Shown piece by piece: positions 45,224 to 54,615 of a stretch of DNA of 64,000 nucleotides. Origin of the DNA: an uncultured Alphaproteobacteria bacterium (lineage in GTDB: Bacteria; Pseudomonadota; Alphaproteobacteria; MPNO01; UBA2964); contig OX638326.1 in assembly GCA_951812775.1 (NCBI GenBank), positions 2,615,391-2,679,390 of the forward strand, in the 5' to 3' direction. The stretch's first letter is position 1; the number at the start of each line of letters is the position of its first letter. The notes under the pieces were generated by a model. It saw only the letters and a program-made list of their open reading frames with translations, ran no database searches and had not been told where the DNA came from. The position numbers and the translations under genes are program-made.

Positions 45224-45912
45224 ATGCTGATCCGAGTTTTTATCGGCCATGATCGACGAGAAACCGTTGCATTCCACACATTGAGTCAAAGCATTCACTC
45301 AAACTCATCTTCCCCAGTGAGTATTACCCCCTTAATGTTGAGCCAGTTCGATGAGCAAATGTGGCGAGAGCGCCACCCTCTTCAATCGACTGATTTTTCG
45401 TTTTCACGCTTTCTGGTTCCATATTTGTGTGAATATGAAGGTTGGGCCCTCTTTATGGATTGTGACAAGTTGATGGTCGACGATATCGCCAATCTCTGGA
45501 AGTTACGGGACGATAAATATGCGGTCATGGTCGTCAAACATGACCATGTTCCCTTGGAAACAACAAAGTTTCCAGGAGAAAAACAAACCACCTACGAGAA
45601 GAAGAATTGGTCGAGCGTTATGCTTCTCAACTGCGCTCGATGCAAGGCGTTAACACCTGACTATGTAAACGAAACCTCAGGGTTAGACCTTCATTGATTT
45701 AATTGGCTCGAGTCCGACGATCTCATCGGAGAAATTCCGCATCGTTGGAATCACTTGGTAGATTATGCCCCCCCTTACCGGTGGACCAACTCTCAAACCT
45801 CCATTTTACCATCGGCGGACCGTATTTTGACGAGTATCGGGATTGCGGATATAGCGATCTCTGGAAGAAAGAAGAGCAAGCCCTCCTAAGCAGAGCGGTT
45901 GTTGAATCCTGA
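45224..45912 (+). pseudogene. Inactivated glycosyltransferase-like gene (two lesions)
   Basis: Residues 1-157 (VFIGHDRRETVAFHTLSQSI, FSRFLVPYLCEYEGWALFMD with D-C-D, AVMVVKHDHVP, KNWSSVMLLNCARC) look like a small GT-A-like transferase with a DxD-type motif. TGA at 45695-45697 stops it; the same frame continues FNWLESDDLIGEIPHRWNHL and then, at a run of seven C (45768-45774), the family-like end (LHFTIGGPYFDEYRDCGYSD) is one base out of frame. An eighth C would restore it. So one nonsense change plus one homopolymer slip are needed to explain it. The final stop overlaps the next gene's start by about 14 bases. RBS GAGGAAAGTGAG is strong. Confidence 0.78.
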
Positions 45913-47731
45913 CCGGTTCTGTCCTTCAGTGAACCATTACTTATTTACACCTGACGCTGGCGGCCGGTTTTCAGCAACGGCTCCAAGAAATGCTGTGGTC
46001 CCGGCCTCAACAATTCTGGAAACAAATCTTCCCGACGGTCGGATCACCTATCTGCCTGACCTATGGCGTGATTTGGAGCGCAACAGAAAAATCTGTGAGG
46101 CTGTTTTTCGTATTTCAATTGAATTGACCGACGCCATTCAAAGAGAAGTCTTTGGCTTCAATAAGGCCAGCTTGCGTTTAATTCACTTTGATATCGTACA
46201 TCGACGGGTAGGCGATACATTGGAGAAAATGTTGCGCCTCATTGACGCGAAATGGCCCGCCGAAGGTTTTGAACTTTGGCCAAAAACAGTAGATATCATA
46301 TGTAACAATGCCTATAGCAGCGGTGATTTTTTTCGCTTTGATAACGTCCAATCTGGGCAATGGGCTCTCTTGCGTACTTTGGCCAATGGTCACGACCCTC
46401 AAATCTCGCAAACATTCAGTTTACGTCATTTTCATCGTTGGTTTCTTGGCAGACTCGCTAGCCCCAAATTGCCCGCACATATTCAAAAAACTTCCGAATG
46501 GCTTCATGCCGGACCAGATGCAAAGCAAAAGTCTTTGGGAAATATTCCGACGAGGGGCATCCCGGATTTTGTGAAGATGTATCCGTTAGGCAAAGCAAAA
46601 TCTATCCGAAAGCGCATAGGCGAATTATTCACAGAAATACTCACCACGGAGTTCAAAAATTGGGGGGCAGATTGCACAGGATTGCGGAAATCAGGAGAAC
46701 TTCTGGCGAAGCAATTTCCTTGTAACCGCATAGAATTTGCCGAGGAAAACCTTTCTCAATACCGAAAATTTGTTGAGAGGGCCGATGCGACAGGCTGCCT
46801 GGTTACCGAGTACGATTTTCGAGACGAACGGACTTATGCTATTTCTGCATGTCGGGATCTAGGCAAACCAGTTATTTTCTTTCAACACGGCGGCCTGTAT
46901 GGCTACGAAGCTTCTGTGAGCAATATTCATGCAATTGAATTTACGGCGGCTACACATTTTATAAGCTGGGGTTGGTCAAAATATCCGGAAACACTACCAG
47001 CCGAAATGCGAAAAACCCGCATTGTGCCGTTAGCATCCCCCTCTCTTTCAGAATTAAACGTGTCAGGACGCCGTTTCGCTCGCCCCGCTAACCCTGCAGA
47101 CAGAACCCTTTTGATACCTATGTCAAAGGCGAGAACATTGGACCTTCGAACCGGTACAAACGCTTCGGACGGCAATATTCCGCAATTGCGATCAGATGTC
47201 GCAAAGATCATCCGGTCAGTGCCCAACATGTTTAGCCGGTTTATCATCACCTTTCGAAGCGACATGTTTGAGTTTGACCCCTTTAAGGATGAGTTATCGT
47301 CTCTCAGCCATCTGAATATTGAAATCCATGATTATAGAAACAGAAAGGCATCTTCGTTTTTTGAAACGGTAGACGCCGTATATTGGGACATTAACGCTAC
47401 CGGAATTCTCGAAAGTCTGCGATACGGTCTACCGAGCGTCGTAAGATTGGTTCCTGGCCGTATGGAAAAGGACTTGCGTTGGGCAGAAAATTATCTTTTG
47501 GCATCAGGTATTGGCTGCCTGACACCCGAAGAAGCCGCTCAAAATCTAACAAAATTTGTTTGCGACGCCAATGTTTGGAGTTCGGCTCGCTCTGGAGCAA
47601 AAGCGTTTTTGGATAAATTTGCTGCGATAAACGAAAATTATTCTGACGAGTTGAACGCGGTTATTTCCTCAATCGGCAGAGGCCTGGAAATACCCGATAC
47701 AGGGTGTTCAAATGCGATGAGCCAAGGGTGA
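45899..47731 (+). CDS. LIC12162-like putative transferase
   Basis: This 610-residue protein is soluble in appearance. The middle has VIFFQHGGLYGYEASV with ITWGW-like FISWGWSKYPETLP, which is the conserved core of LIC12162-family proteins from surface-polymer loci, likely GT-B-type. SNIHAIEFTAATHF and the later ATGILESLRYGLPSVVRLVPG (E-S-x-x-x-G-x-P) fit a nucleotide-sugar-binding C-terminal half. The start is TTG 45899, overlapping the inactivated gene upstream; no ATG occurs near it. The donor and acceptor are unknown. Confidence 0.68.
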   Translation: MLNPDRFCPSVNHYLFTPDAGGRFSATAPRNAVVPASTILETNLPDGRITYLPDLWRDLERNRKICEAVFRISIELTDAIQREVFGFNKASLRLIHFDIVHRRVGDTLEKMLRLIDAKWPAEGFELWPKTVDIICNNAYSSGDFFRFDNVQSGQWALLRTLANGHDPQISQTFSLRHFHRWFLGRLASPKLPAHIQKTSEWLHAGPDAKQKSLGNIPTRGIPDFVKMYPLGKAKSIRKRIGELFTEILTTEFKNWGADCTGLRKSGELLAKQFPCNRIEFAEENLSQYRKFVERADATGCLVTEYDFRDERTYAISACRDLGKPVIFFQHGGLYGYEASVSNIHAIEFTAATHFISWGWSKYPETLPAEMRKTRIVPLASPSLSELNVSGRRFARPANPADRTLLIPMSKARTLDLRTGTNASDGNIPQLRSDVAKIIRSVPNMFSRFIITFRSDMFEFDPFKDELSSLSHLNIEIHDYRNRKASSFFETVDAVYWDINATGILESLRYGLPSVVRLVPGRMEKDLRWAENYLLASGIGCLTPEEAAQNLTKFVCDANVWSSARSGAKAFLDKFAAINENYSDELNAVISSIGRGLEIPDTGCSNAMSQG

Positions 47732-47747
47732 CAGGAATACCCGCGCA

Positions 47748-49697
47748 ATGAATCTATCAACAACGCTACGCCGAACTGCCCGACGCGTACTTAGGCGTCA
47801 GTCTTCGTCCGAATATCTTGAGCAACATCGGCACGCTGAGGCTGCTACGTGGGTGAAAAAATTAGGTTTGGGATCACTTAGTGCGCTAGTTGATCAGGAT
47901 ACCTCTGATCAAATCGTACGAGAGATGGAAGCCGCCATAAATCAAAAGTTTGTATCCATAATCAGTTTTGACTTGTCGATGATCGGGAGGACCGTCGCAA
48001 ATCAAACTGTTGATCTTTGTTCTGAGGAGAATTTAAAGGAGCGTGACGGCATTGTCGTACTCGGAACAAAAACTGAGGAGTTTATATCTGCGACAAACTT
48101 TGTATGGCGTTTGGCCAAACGTATTCCTGTCATTCCGTCAACGCCGAAACTACCCAATAGAAATTCGTGGACAGAAACAATTGGTGGCGAAAGCCAAACC
48201 GCTATTTCGATCTTCAACTATTTGGAAACCTATTACCTGATCAAATATCCCGTTGAGGTCTTCTATGAATTAACATCTGATGACGGCACATGTATCGCCG
48301 ATACCACATGGCTCGGTCCGGGTGCGCACAAGACCATTCGGACAGATGAAATCGCACCGGCGGGATTTAAGCGAGGCGCATTTAAATGTATCGTTTATCA
48401 TCCCAAGCTACTTCAAACACCCAATCGATTCCGGGTTACAACCGATATTTGGACGAAGAGAAGCGTCGATAGTATTCACGGTCTTGAGCTCAATCGCGGA
48501 CACAGTAACAGAAATGAAATTTTGTGGAGAATGGGAAAGAACTCAGACATTTTGTTCCGGCCCACTTTGAAAAGAGGTTTTTGGGACGACGAAAATAGTT
48601 GGCGTGATCTAGGTCATGTTAGTCAACCAAGAGACTCCGCCACAGTTACCGTGTCACTACGCCCTCTTGGCAAACACCAACCAACAGCAACCAAATCGGT
48701 GACACTTTCACCCGATGCCCCAGATCGCTTTTTATCTGCGGCAGAACTTTTCCCTGATGAGATGTCTCAAGATGAAAGAGACTGGGTATATTTAGCATTC
48801 GATGGCGAAGGATTAGGGCCCGCAGCAGATTGGGTGTGTACTTCAGATCGCGAAGATGGCGGTGACACTATCGCTTTTAATCACGGCTATTCCCGTCTTG
48901 TCACTCGCCCTTTTACAGCTGAAGAAAATCCAATTGGCTACGACGTAAAACCCGCCCAGCTGCCAATCCCAATTTCTTCATTCACTTACGGCTTACGTGT
49001 TGGGCTTGCGCTGTTAGATGTTGACCCAGTGCAATCGTACCAACAGCTGGAATTAACTGGTTACGATAGCGCCGGGCAGAAAGTAGATTGCGTATCTGCA
49101 GATTACAATTTTGGCGAAACAACAATTTTGGATGTCTTAGACTCTTTTGGCTCTTCAGCCGATCTTCTGAGCGGAGGCCTTGTAATATTGCGTGTCGACG
49201 GCAAAGAATGGTGCAATGCGACCCCATTGCTTTTTGTTGAAACGACATCTTCAGGTGATATTGCCTTCACGGAATTGCAGGGCCAGAGCCTCGTCAATGT
49301 ACCGTTCTACATCGGCAAGCGAACGGGCACCTATATAACTCAAAACTCTATAAAATCTCGAACGCATGTTATGTCACGCGTAGTCGAAAATGATCGATGC
49401 CAAACATTGTGTACGCTAATAAATTCGTCTGCGATGCCAGAGCACTGCCGATCAACAAGCTGTAAGATCTTTTTACACAATGGCGAAGGGGAACAGATCA
49501 TCGGCAAAATTGAACTCCCGCCGATGACCCAGAGAACCGTCCAGATAAGTGAAATTTTTGAAGATTTCCACGAACATTGTCCAGACGGACTTGGCTGGAT
49601 CAGAGTTGTATCACAGGATGCGCAGCTTCGTGGCTACACGATGTTGCGACGAACCGACTCCGATGCAGTGTCAATTCAACATATGTGGGGCGCATAG
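47748..49697 (+). CDS. Uncharacterised 649-residue beta-rich protein
   Basis: I do not recognise a family. The basic N-terminus (TTLRRTARRVLRRQ) is followed by a mostly beta-rich, acidic body with repeating Tyr/Phe/Trp-containing strands and several similar units (YELTSDDGTCIADTTWLGPG, TVTVSLRPLGKHQP, TLINSSAMPEHCRSTSCKIF, GWIRVVSQDAQLRGYTML). No signal peptide, membrane span or catalytic motif is evident. It lies between two likely transferases and is followed closely by the FkbM gene, so it is probably part of the glycan operon, perhaps a scaffold or acceptor-binding protein. Length and lack of motifs make this a true unknown. Confidence 0.6.
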   Translation: MNLSTTLRRTARRVLRRQSSSEYLEQHRHAEAATWVKKLGLGSLSALVDQDTSDQIVREMEAAINQKFVSIISFDLSMIGRTVANQTVDLCSEENLKERDGIVVLGTKTEEFISATNFVWRLAKRIPVIPSTPKLPNRNSWTETIGGESQTAISIFNYLETYYLIKYPVEVFYELTSDDGTCIADTTWLGPGAHKTIRTDEIAPAGFKRGAFKCIVYHPKLLQTPNRFRVTTDIWTKRSVDSIHGLELNRGHSNRNEILWRMGKNSDILFRPTLKRGFWDDENSWRDLGHVSQPRDSATVTVSLRPLGKHQPTATKSVTLSPDAPDRFLSAAELFPDEMSQDERDWVYLAFDGEGLGPAADWVCTSDREDGGDTIAFNHGYSRLVTRPFTAEENPIGYDVKPAQLPIPISSFTYGLRVGLALLDVDPVQSYQQLELTGYDSAGQKVDCVSADYNFGETTILDVLDSFGSSADLLSGGLVILRVDGKEWCNATPLLFVETTSSGDIAFTELQGQSLVNVPFYIGKRTGTYITQNSIKSRTHVMSRVVENDRCQTLCTLINSSAMPEHCRSTSCKIFLHNGEGEQIIGKIELPPMTQRTVQISEIFEDFHEHCPDGLGWIRVVSQDAQLRGYTMLRRTDSDAVSIQHMWGA

Positions 49698-50668
49698 AGA
49701 TTCCCGTAGATTCCATAACATCCAGCCTCCTGAAGACATCACCACTCCGTGCTATTGACGTCGGCGCACGAAAAGGACTACGCCCTCATTGGATTCCATA
49801 TCTCGATTTAATGAAAATCGATGCCATTGAACCCGATGGAGAAGAGTGCGCCCGACAAGAAAAAAGCACGCCAGAAAATGTACACTGGCACCCAGTTGCT
49901 TTGGGAAAAGTTTCGGGTCCTGCAACTCTCCATGTCCTCGCGACCAAAACAGGCTCATCTATATACGCACCCTCAAGATCATTAAGCGAATGGCTTCCAC
50001 GCCCAAAGAGTTATTGGCGTGTCGATGAAGAACGAACCATCAATTGTTTGTCATTGCCGGATTTCTTAGCGGAACAAGATTTGTCAGCACCGGAATTACT
50101 GAAACTCGACGTACAAGGTGCCGAACTGGATATTCTTCAATCTTTAGAAGCGACGGAATGGGATAGCCTTCTGTCCGCAGAAGTCGAAGTAGAGTTCATT
50201 GATATTTACGAAGATCAGCCGCTTTTTGGTGAAATCGACAACCTGATGAATGCAAATGGTTTTCGTCTGTATCATATAAATCAAATGCAAAACCTTATCG
50301 GCTTGGCTAGAAATAACGCACACTACTTGCAAACTTTCTTCAACAGAATTCCCCGTTCGCAATCACAGGTCACGCCGCAATTCGCAGCCGATGCGGTTTA
50401 TTTACGTGATTTTCGAGATCCAATTTTACGAGAGAACGCTGCAACATTCGTAAAATTCATTCTCCTTCTCAGCATGTATGGGTTCCATGAATTTGCGATT
50501 TGGTTTATGCACCGGACCAAAGATGAATGTCCTTTGAATGACAATGATTGGAACGCCTTGTTAGAAGAAGCCGTTGCCTTCGCTAGACCACCGTTACCAT
50601 ACGAACGCAATGATATGATCGGTAAAATGGTACGGTTTGCGCTGAAATTTTGTCGTATCCCTGTATAA
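49685..50668 (+). CDS. FkbM-family methyltransferase
   Basis: The core has RAIDVGARKGLRPHWIPYLD (motif I), IDAIEPDGEECARQ, WHPVALGKVSGPATLHVL, LLKLDVQGAELDILQSLEAT and SAEVEVEFIDIYEDQPLFGEI, the standard order of FkbM O-methyltransferases, here with an extra C-terminal helical tail of about 80 residues. I placed the start at the GTG at 49685; the frame is open further upstream to 49577 but that part lies within the end of the preceding gene. Likely methylates a sugar hydroxyl in the glycan. Confidence 0.8.
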   Translation: MGRIEIPVDSITSSLLKTSPLRAIDVGARKGLRPHWIPYLDLMKIDAIEPDGEECARQEKSTPENVHWHPVALGKVSGPATLHVLATKTGSSIYAPSRSLSEWLPRPKSYWRVDEERTINCLSLPDFLAEQDLSAPELLKLDVQGAELDILQSLEATEWDSLLSAEVEVEFIDIYEDQPLFGEIDNLMNANGFRLYHINQMQNLIGLARNNAHYLQTFFNRIPRSQSQVTPQFAADAVYLRDFRDPILRENAATFVKFILLLSMYGFHEFAIWFMHRTKDECPLNDNDWNALLEEAVAFARPPLPYERNDMIGKMVRFALKFCRIPV

Positions 50669-50708
50669 AAAGACTGCCCGCAAGGGCGCAATGTAAAAAG
50701 CCTTTTTC

Positions 50709-51179
50709 ATGCATCCAAATCTAGAATATCTCGACCTCTTGGTTCTCGATTTTGATGGTGTCCTTACCGACAACCGCGTCCTCGTATTGGAAGACGGTCG
50801 CGAAGCAGTATTTTGCAATCGAGCCGACGGCTTGGGATGCGATATGCTCAAGAACGCAGGGCTTCGAGTTATCATTTTGTCGACTGAAACCAATCAAGTT
50901 GTTACTGCACGAGGACAAAAGCTCGGAATAACGGTCATTCAAGGTAGCGCCGATAAGGAGTCTGCACTTCGAGATCTGCTTGCCGAGGACAAAATAGATG
51001 CCACCCGATGCGGTTATATTGGAAACGACGTCAATGACCTGGGCGCTATGAAATTAGTTGGGTGGCCAATGGCGCCCGCAGACGCACACCCATCAATCCT
51101 CAATATCTCAAAGCATGTTTTTTCGTCGGTTGGCGGTGGCGGCGTGCTACGAGAATTCTCAAACCTGCTGCTGCAATAA
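50709..51179 (+). CDS. KdsC-like HAD phosphatase
   Basis: The 156-residue protein is a C0-type (capless) HAD phosphatase with DLLVLDFDGVLTDNRVLVLE (nucleophile D14, acid D16), VIILSTETN (motif II), GSADKESALRDLL (lysine) and GYIGNDVNDLGAMKLVGWP (motif IV). KdsC acts on KDO-8-phosphate; relatives act on KDN-9-phosphate or Neu5Ac-9-phosphate. Placed 17 bases before a short NeuB-family synthase, it probably dephosphorylates that enzyme's product. KDN-9-phosphate synthase/phosphatase pairs with this order are known from Bacteroides. Confidence 0.88.
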   Translation: MHPNLEYLDLLVLDFDGVLTDNRVLVLEDGREAVFCNRADGLGCDMLKNAGLRVIILSTETNQVVTARGQKLGITVIQGSADKESALRDLLAEDKIDATRCGYIGNDVNDLGAMKLVGWPMAPADAHPSILNISKHVFSSVGGGGVLREFSNLLLQ

Positions 51180-51196
51180 GAGAGAAATAACAGAAA

Positions 51197-52027
51197 ATGG
51201 TCTACGTCATCGCCGAAATCGGCATAAATCATAACGGCTCGCTAGACACCGCCAAATCGCTCATAGATGTCGCGGTGGAAGCGGGGGCAGATGCTGTCAA
51301 ATTCCAGAAACGCACTCTTGAAATCGTATACACGGCAAAAGAACGTGCCGGCGAACGGGAATCTCCATGGGGAACTACTTTTGAAGAGCAAAAAAGAGGT
51401 TTGGAGTTTACCGAAAGTGATTATGACGAAATTGATGGTTATTGCAGATCTGCAGAGATCGACTGGTTTGCATCTGCCTGGGATATTCCATCGCAAGAGG
51501 AAATGCGAAAATACAATTTTCCTCACAATAAAATTGCTTCCGCGATGCTAACACACATTCCGTTTCTCGAATGTGTCGCCAGTGAAAAACGCCATACTTT
51601 CATCTCTACGGGAATGGCAACGATTGACGATATCGACACTGCGGTAAAAACTTTTCAGAAAGCAGATTGCCCATTTACATTGCTACACTGCGTCTCCACC
51701 TATCCATGTGATGACGAAGACTGCAACGTTAAGGTCATTCAAACACTTAAAGAGCGCTATAAGACAGATGTCGGATATAGCGGACATGAACGTGGACTGA
51801 TGCCATCAATACTTGCCGTGGCGGAAGGTGCTAGCGCCGTGGAACGTCATATCACGCTTGACCGTACAATGTATGGTTCGGATCAAGCGGCATCCCTAGA
51901 ACCCGCCGGATTCAAACGACTGGTCCGCGATATCCGCAAAGTGAGCGACACTCTCGGTGACGGGAAAAAGATTTTCTTAGATGACGAACAACCGATCGCA
52001 AAGAAATTGCGATATTTTGCACAGTAA
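51197..52027 (+). CDS. Short NeuB-family nonulosonate(-phosphate) synthase
   Basis: This 276-residue TIM-barrel synthase has VIAEIGINHNGSLDTAKSLI, DAVKFQKRTLEIVYT, WFASAWDIPS, NKIASAMLTH, FISTGMATIDDID, LLHCVSTYPCDDEDCNVKVI, VGYSGHERGLMPSILAVAEG and VERHITLDRTMYGSDQAASLE. It lacks the C-terminal SAF domain present in the PseI of the same locus. SAF-less members include KDN-9-phosphate and related synthases, and the adjacent KdsC-like phosphatase fits a phosphorylated product. The sugar acceptor is not predictable from sequence. Confidence 0.87.
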   Translation: MVYVIAEIGINHNGSLDTAKSLIDVAVEAGADAVKFQKRTLEIVYTAKERAGERESPWGTTFEEQKRGLEFTESDYDEIDGYCRSAEIDWFASAWDIPSQEEMRKYNFPHNKIASAMLTHIPFLECVASEKRHTFISTGMATIDDIDTAVKTFQKADCPFTLLHCVSTYPCDDEDCNVKVIQTLKERYKTDVGYSGHERGLMPSILAVAEGASAVERHITLDRTMYGSDQAASLEPAGFKRLVRDIRKVSDTLGDGKKIFLDDEQPIAKKLRYFAQ

Positions 52028-52041
52028 ATCTTGATTCAGTC

Positions 52042-53037
52042 ATGACCCAGCCAGAACGTCTCGTCTCAATAAACGGTGAACTCGCACCAGAATCAGAGGC
52101 TCGTTTATCGATCTATGACTCTGCCTTAATGTTTGGGGACATGGTCTTTGAAATGACCCGTTCCTTTAACCGCGAACATTTCAAACTCCAGGAACACATT
52201 GATCGGCTTTATGCATCCGCTGCTTGGGTAGCAATAGACATCCCCATGACAAAAGCAGAAATGATTGATGCTGTTTATGAAGTAGCTCAGCAGAACGAGG
52301 GGCTTCTAGATACAGATGACGAACATCGTATGATGATAAACGTCACGCGCGGTTTGCCGGGAATTTATGCGGGACGCGTCCAGGGCCAATCAACCGGACC
52401 GAAAGTCATCATCGCGGATTTTCCACTCCGGTGGACCGTGTCCCCGATGGCACCCTTATTTGAAACGGGCGTAAACGCCGTTATTCCGGCGCAACAAGCG
52501 ATTCCCGCATATCTGATGGAGCCCAAAGTAAAGAATCGAAGCAGATTGTTTTATATGATGGCAAATCTGCAGGTTTCACAGGTAAAGGGCGATAACAACT
52601 GGGCTTTAATGACAGATCCGGACGGGTTCATAACTGAAGGTACCGGAGCGAATTTTTTCATTGTCCGTGACGGGCGTCTTTTCACGCCTGAACCCCGCAA
52701 CATACTTCGGGGGATCAGCCGAGACTACATTATGGATTTAGCTCGGGAAATGAACATCGAATGCGTCGAAAGCAATCTCGAACCATTTGATATCATGCAA
52801 GCCGATGAAGCTTTTATGACGGCAACCCCCTTTTGCATGATCCCCGTTGTCAGCTTGGATAGCAGGCCCATCGGTGACGGCAAACCTGGGGAGCTTACCG
52901 GCCAGCTGCTTTCGGAATGGGGTAATAGAGTCGATGTTGATATCGTTGACCAGATCAAAAGTTGGAATGTTGCTGATGCTGAAACGGCGGCGACCCGGCC
53001 CATCGCCCCAACGCCCTATGAGTTCCGCAAAGAATGA
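52042..53037 (+). CDS. PLP fold-type IV aminotransferase
   Basis: The 331-residue class IV enzyme (IlvE/PabC/D-amino acid transaminase family) has LSIYDSALMFGDMVFEMTR, the lysine for the Schiff base in KVKNRSRLFYMMAN (K164), the conserved glutamate in FITEGTGANFFIV (E199) and ILRGISRDYIMDLA. Family members transaminate branched-chain or D-amino acids, 2-oxo acids or aminodeoxychorismate; none is a known sugar aminotransferase. Its place between a NeuB-type synthase and an SDR suggests it may aminate an aldehyde or keto group on the nonulosonate-like sugar, which would be novel. Its stop overlaps the SDR start by four bases. Confidence 0.85.
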   Translation: MTQPERLVSINGELAPESEARLSIYDSALMFGDMVFEMTRSFNREHFKLQEHIDRLYASAAWVAIDIPMTKAEMIDAVYEVAQQNEGLLDTDDEHRMMINVTRGLPGIYAGRVQGQSTGPKVIIADFPLRWTVSPMAPLFETGVNAVIPAQQAIPAYLMEPKVKNRSRLFYMMANLQVSQVKGDNNWALMTDPDGFITEGTGANFFIVRDGRLFTPEPRNILRGISRDYIMDLAREMNIECVESNLEPFDIMQADEAFMTATPFCMIPVVSLDSRPIGDGKPGELTGQLLSEWGNRVDVDIVDQIKSWNVADAETAATRPIAPTPYEFRKE

Positions 53038-53762
53038 CTAGCGAATTTGATTTAACCGGTCGGGTGGCGATCATAACCGGTGCTGCGAAGGGCAACGGCC
53101 AAGCAATCGCAATTGGATTGCAAGATGCCGGTGCCACAGTTTTGGGCGTAGACATTCTCCCGACCGAATCTGAGAATATTATTCAAGCTGATATTTCTAG
53201 CGAAGATGGGCGCCAAACCTTTGTTGAAACTGCTCTGACACGTTTCGATCAGATTAATATTTTAGTCAACTGCGCCGGTATATCCATCGGTGCAAAATCT
53301 GAAGACTATTCCCAAAATGATTGGCGCCAAACGTTGGATGTCAATCTCGATAGTGCTTTTGGGTTATGCCAAAGCGTTTTTCCCGCCATGAAATCTTCGG
53401 GCGGCGGTTCGATAATTAATGTCACCAGCCTCGGGAGCGTCTTTGGCTTTCCTGAAAATCCCGCATATGGGGCGGCAAAAGGCGGCTTGCGAGCTTTAAC
53501 CAAATTTTTGGCGAGAGATTGGGGTCATCTCAATATTAGGGTCAACAATCTTTGCCCAGGCTACATTCGTACAGACATGACGCGTGCCAGCTATGAAGCT
53601 CCTGAAAAACATCAGGAACGTCTTTCGCACATGATGCTTCCACGCTGGGGAGAACCAACAGATCTGGTAGGTCCAACAGTCTTTCTTGCTTCGGATGCAT
53701 CAAGATACGTAACCGGCACAGATCTTTTTGTTGATGGTGGATGGACAGCAAACGGCTTGTGA
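53034..53762 (+). CDS. Short-chain dehydrogenase/reductase
   Basis: This 242-residue classical SDR has the TGAAKGNGQAIAIGL nucleotide motif, DILPTESENIIQADIS, LVNCAGIS, the catalytic serine in INVTSLGSVFGF, YGAAKGGLRAL (Y-x-x-x-K), NNLCPGYIRTDMT and SRYVTGTDLFVDGG. It is coupled to the aminotransferase gene by a four-base overlap. A C-terminal FVDGG ending is usual for the glucose dehydrogenase/3-oxoacyl-reductase-like clan; the substrate is unknown. In context it could supply the carbonyl used by the aminotransferase. Confidence 0.9.
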   Translation: MTSEFDLTGRVAIITGAAKGNGQAIAIGLQDAGATVLGVDILPTESENIIQADISSEDGRQTFVETALTRFDQINILVNCAGISIGAKSEDYSQNDWRQTLDVNLDSAFGLCQSVFPAMKSSGGGSIINVTSLGSVFGFPENPAYGAAKGGLRALTKFLARDWGHLNIRVNNLCPGYIRTDMTRASYEAPEKHQERLSHMMLPRWGEPTDLVGPTVFLASDASRYVTGTDLFVDGGWTANGL

Positions 53763-53820
53763 AACGCCAGTCCCCAAAAAGAATTCGAAATCCAAACGTG
53801 CCATTTCAGCAATCAATCTG

Positions 53821-54615
53821 ATGGGAGATCCTGCGATATTGAGTAAAGCCGATTTTCAATCGGCATTTATCGATATAGGCATCAAGTCCGGCGATCTCGT
53901 CATGGTTCATGCCTCCATGAGTAAATTTGGATATATTGTTAACGGAGCGCTCGATATTCTCGGCGGATTATTCGCGGTGCTCGGAGACAAGGGGACATTG
54001 GTTGTTTCAACAAACACAGGACAACTAACGGACCCAGCCGGTTGGCTAAACCCCTCGCCGCCAGAATCTCATATCGAGAAAATTCGCAAAACCATGCGCC
54101 CCTTTGACCCCGCTACAACGCCGCCACGCAATCGTGGACAACTTGTTGACGCATTCCTTAAATTTCCGGATGTCTATAGAAGTTCTCACCCCGTTAGATC
54201 TGTTGCGGCACGGGGGCCGCTAGCAGCGGACCTTACTCAAACACATCCTCTGCACGACCCCGAAGGAGAAGGCAGTCCTCTCCGAAAATTTTATGATAAG
54301 GGAGGGCTCGTATTATTACTTGGGGTGAATTTCTCTGTTTGCTCGTTAATGCATGTAGCAGAAGCTATCGCGGACATACCGTACCTGTACGAGGATAATC
54401 CGGTAGCATACGCCGTTCAGGACAATGGTACCGCACACTTTGTCGCCCTCAATAAATATTCAGAGGCTCAGGGATTTGATCGCGTCCGAAACGCCGTAAA
54501 GGACGACATAACGACAAAAGCGTTAGGTCTCAGCGACGCCTCAACTATAGACGGGCGCATACTGGTCGACACCGCCGTCAACATTCTCAAACGCGACCCC
54601 AGGGCTTTTCTTTGA
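53821..54615 (+). CDS. AAC(3)-family N-acetyltransferase
   Basis: This 264-residue protein belongs to the Antibiotic_NAT (AAC(3)) fold: GIKSGDLVMVHASMSKFGYI, ALDILGGLFAVLGDKGTLVV, TTPPRNRGQLVDAF, YRSSHPVRSVAARGPLA and LLLGVNFSVCSLMHVAEAI, with the conserved S-H-P. Family members outside resistance loci N-acetylate amino sugars or small amines. I placed the start at ATG 53821; the frame is open to 53728, but the extra residues overlap the SDR gene. Next to an aminotransferase and a CMP-sugar synthetase it most likely acetylates a newly made amino group on the sugar. Confidence 0.85.
   Translation: MGDPAILSKADFQSAFIDIGIKSGDLVMVHASMSKFGYIVNGALDILGGLFAVLGDKGTLVVSTNTGQLTDPAGWLNPSPPESHIEKIRKTMRPFDPATTPPRNRGQLVDAFLKFPDVYRSSHPVRSVAARGPLAADLTQTHPLHDPEGEGSPLRKFYDKGGLVLLLGVNFSVCSLMHVAEAIADIPYLYEDNPVAYAVQDNGTAHFVALNKYSEAQGFDRVRNAVKDDITTKALGLSDASTIDGRILVDTAVNILKRDPRAFL

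Noticed and set aside
45768..45774. C7 tract as a phase-variation switch
   Set aside because: Slippage alone could not restore the gene, because an in-frame TGA lies upstream; kept only as a possible contributor.
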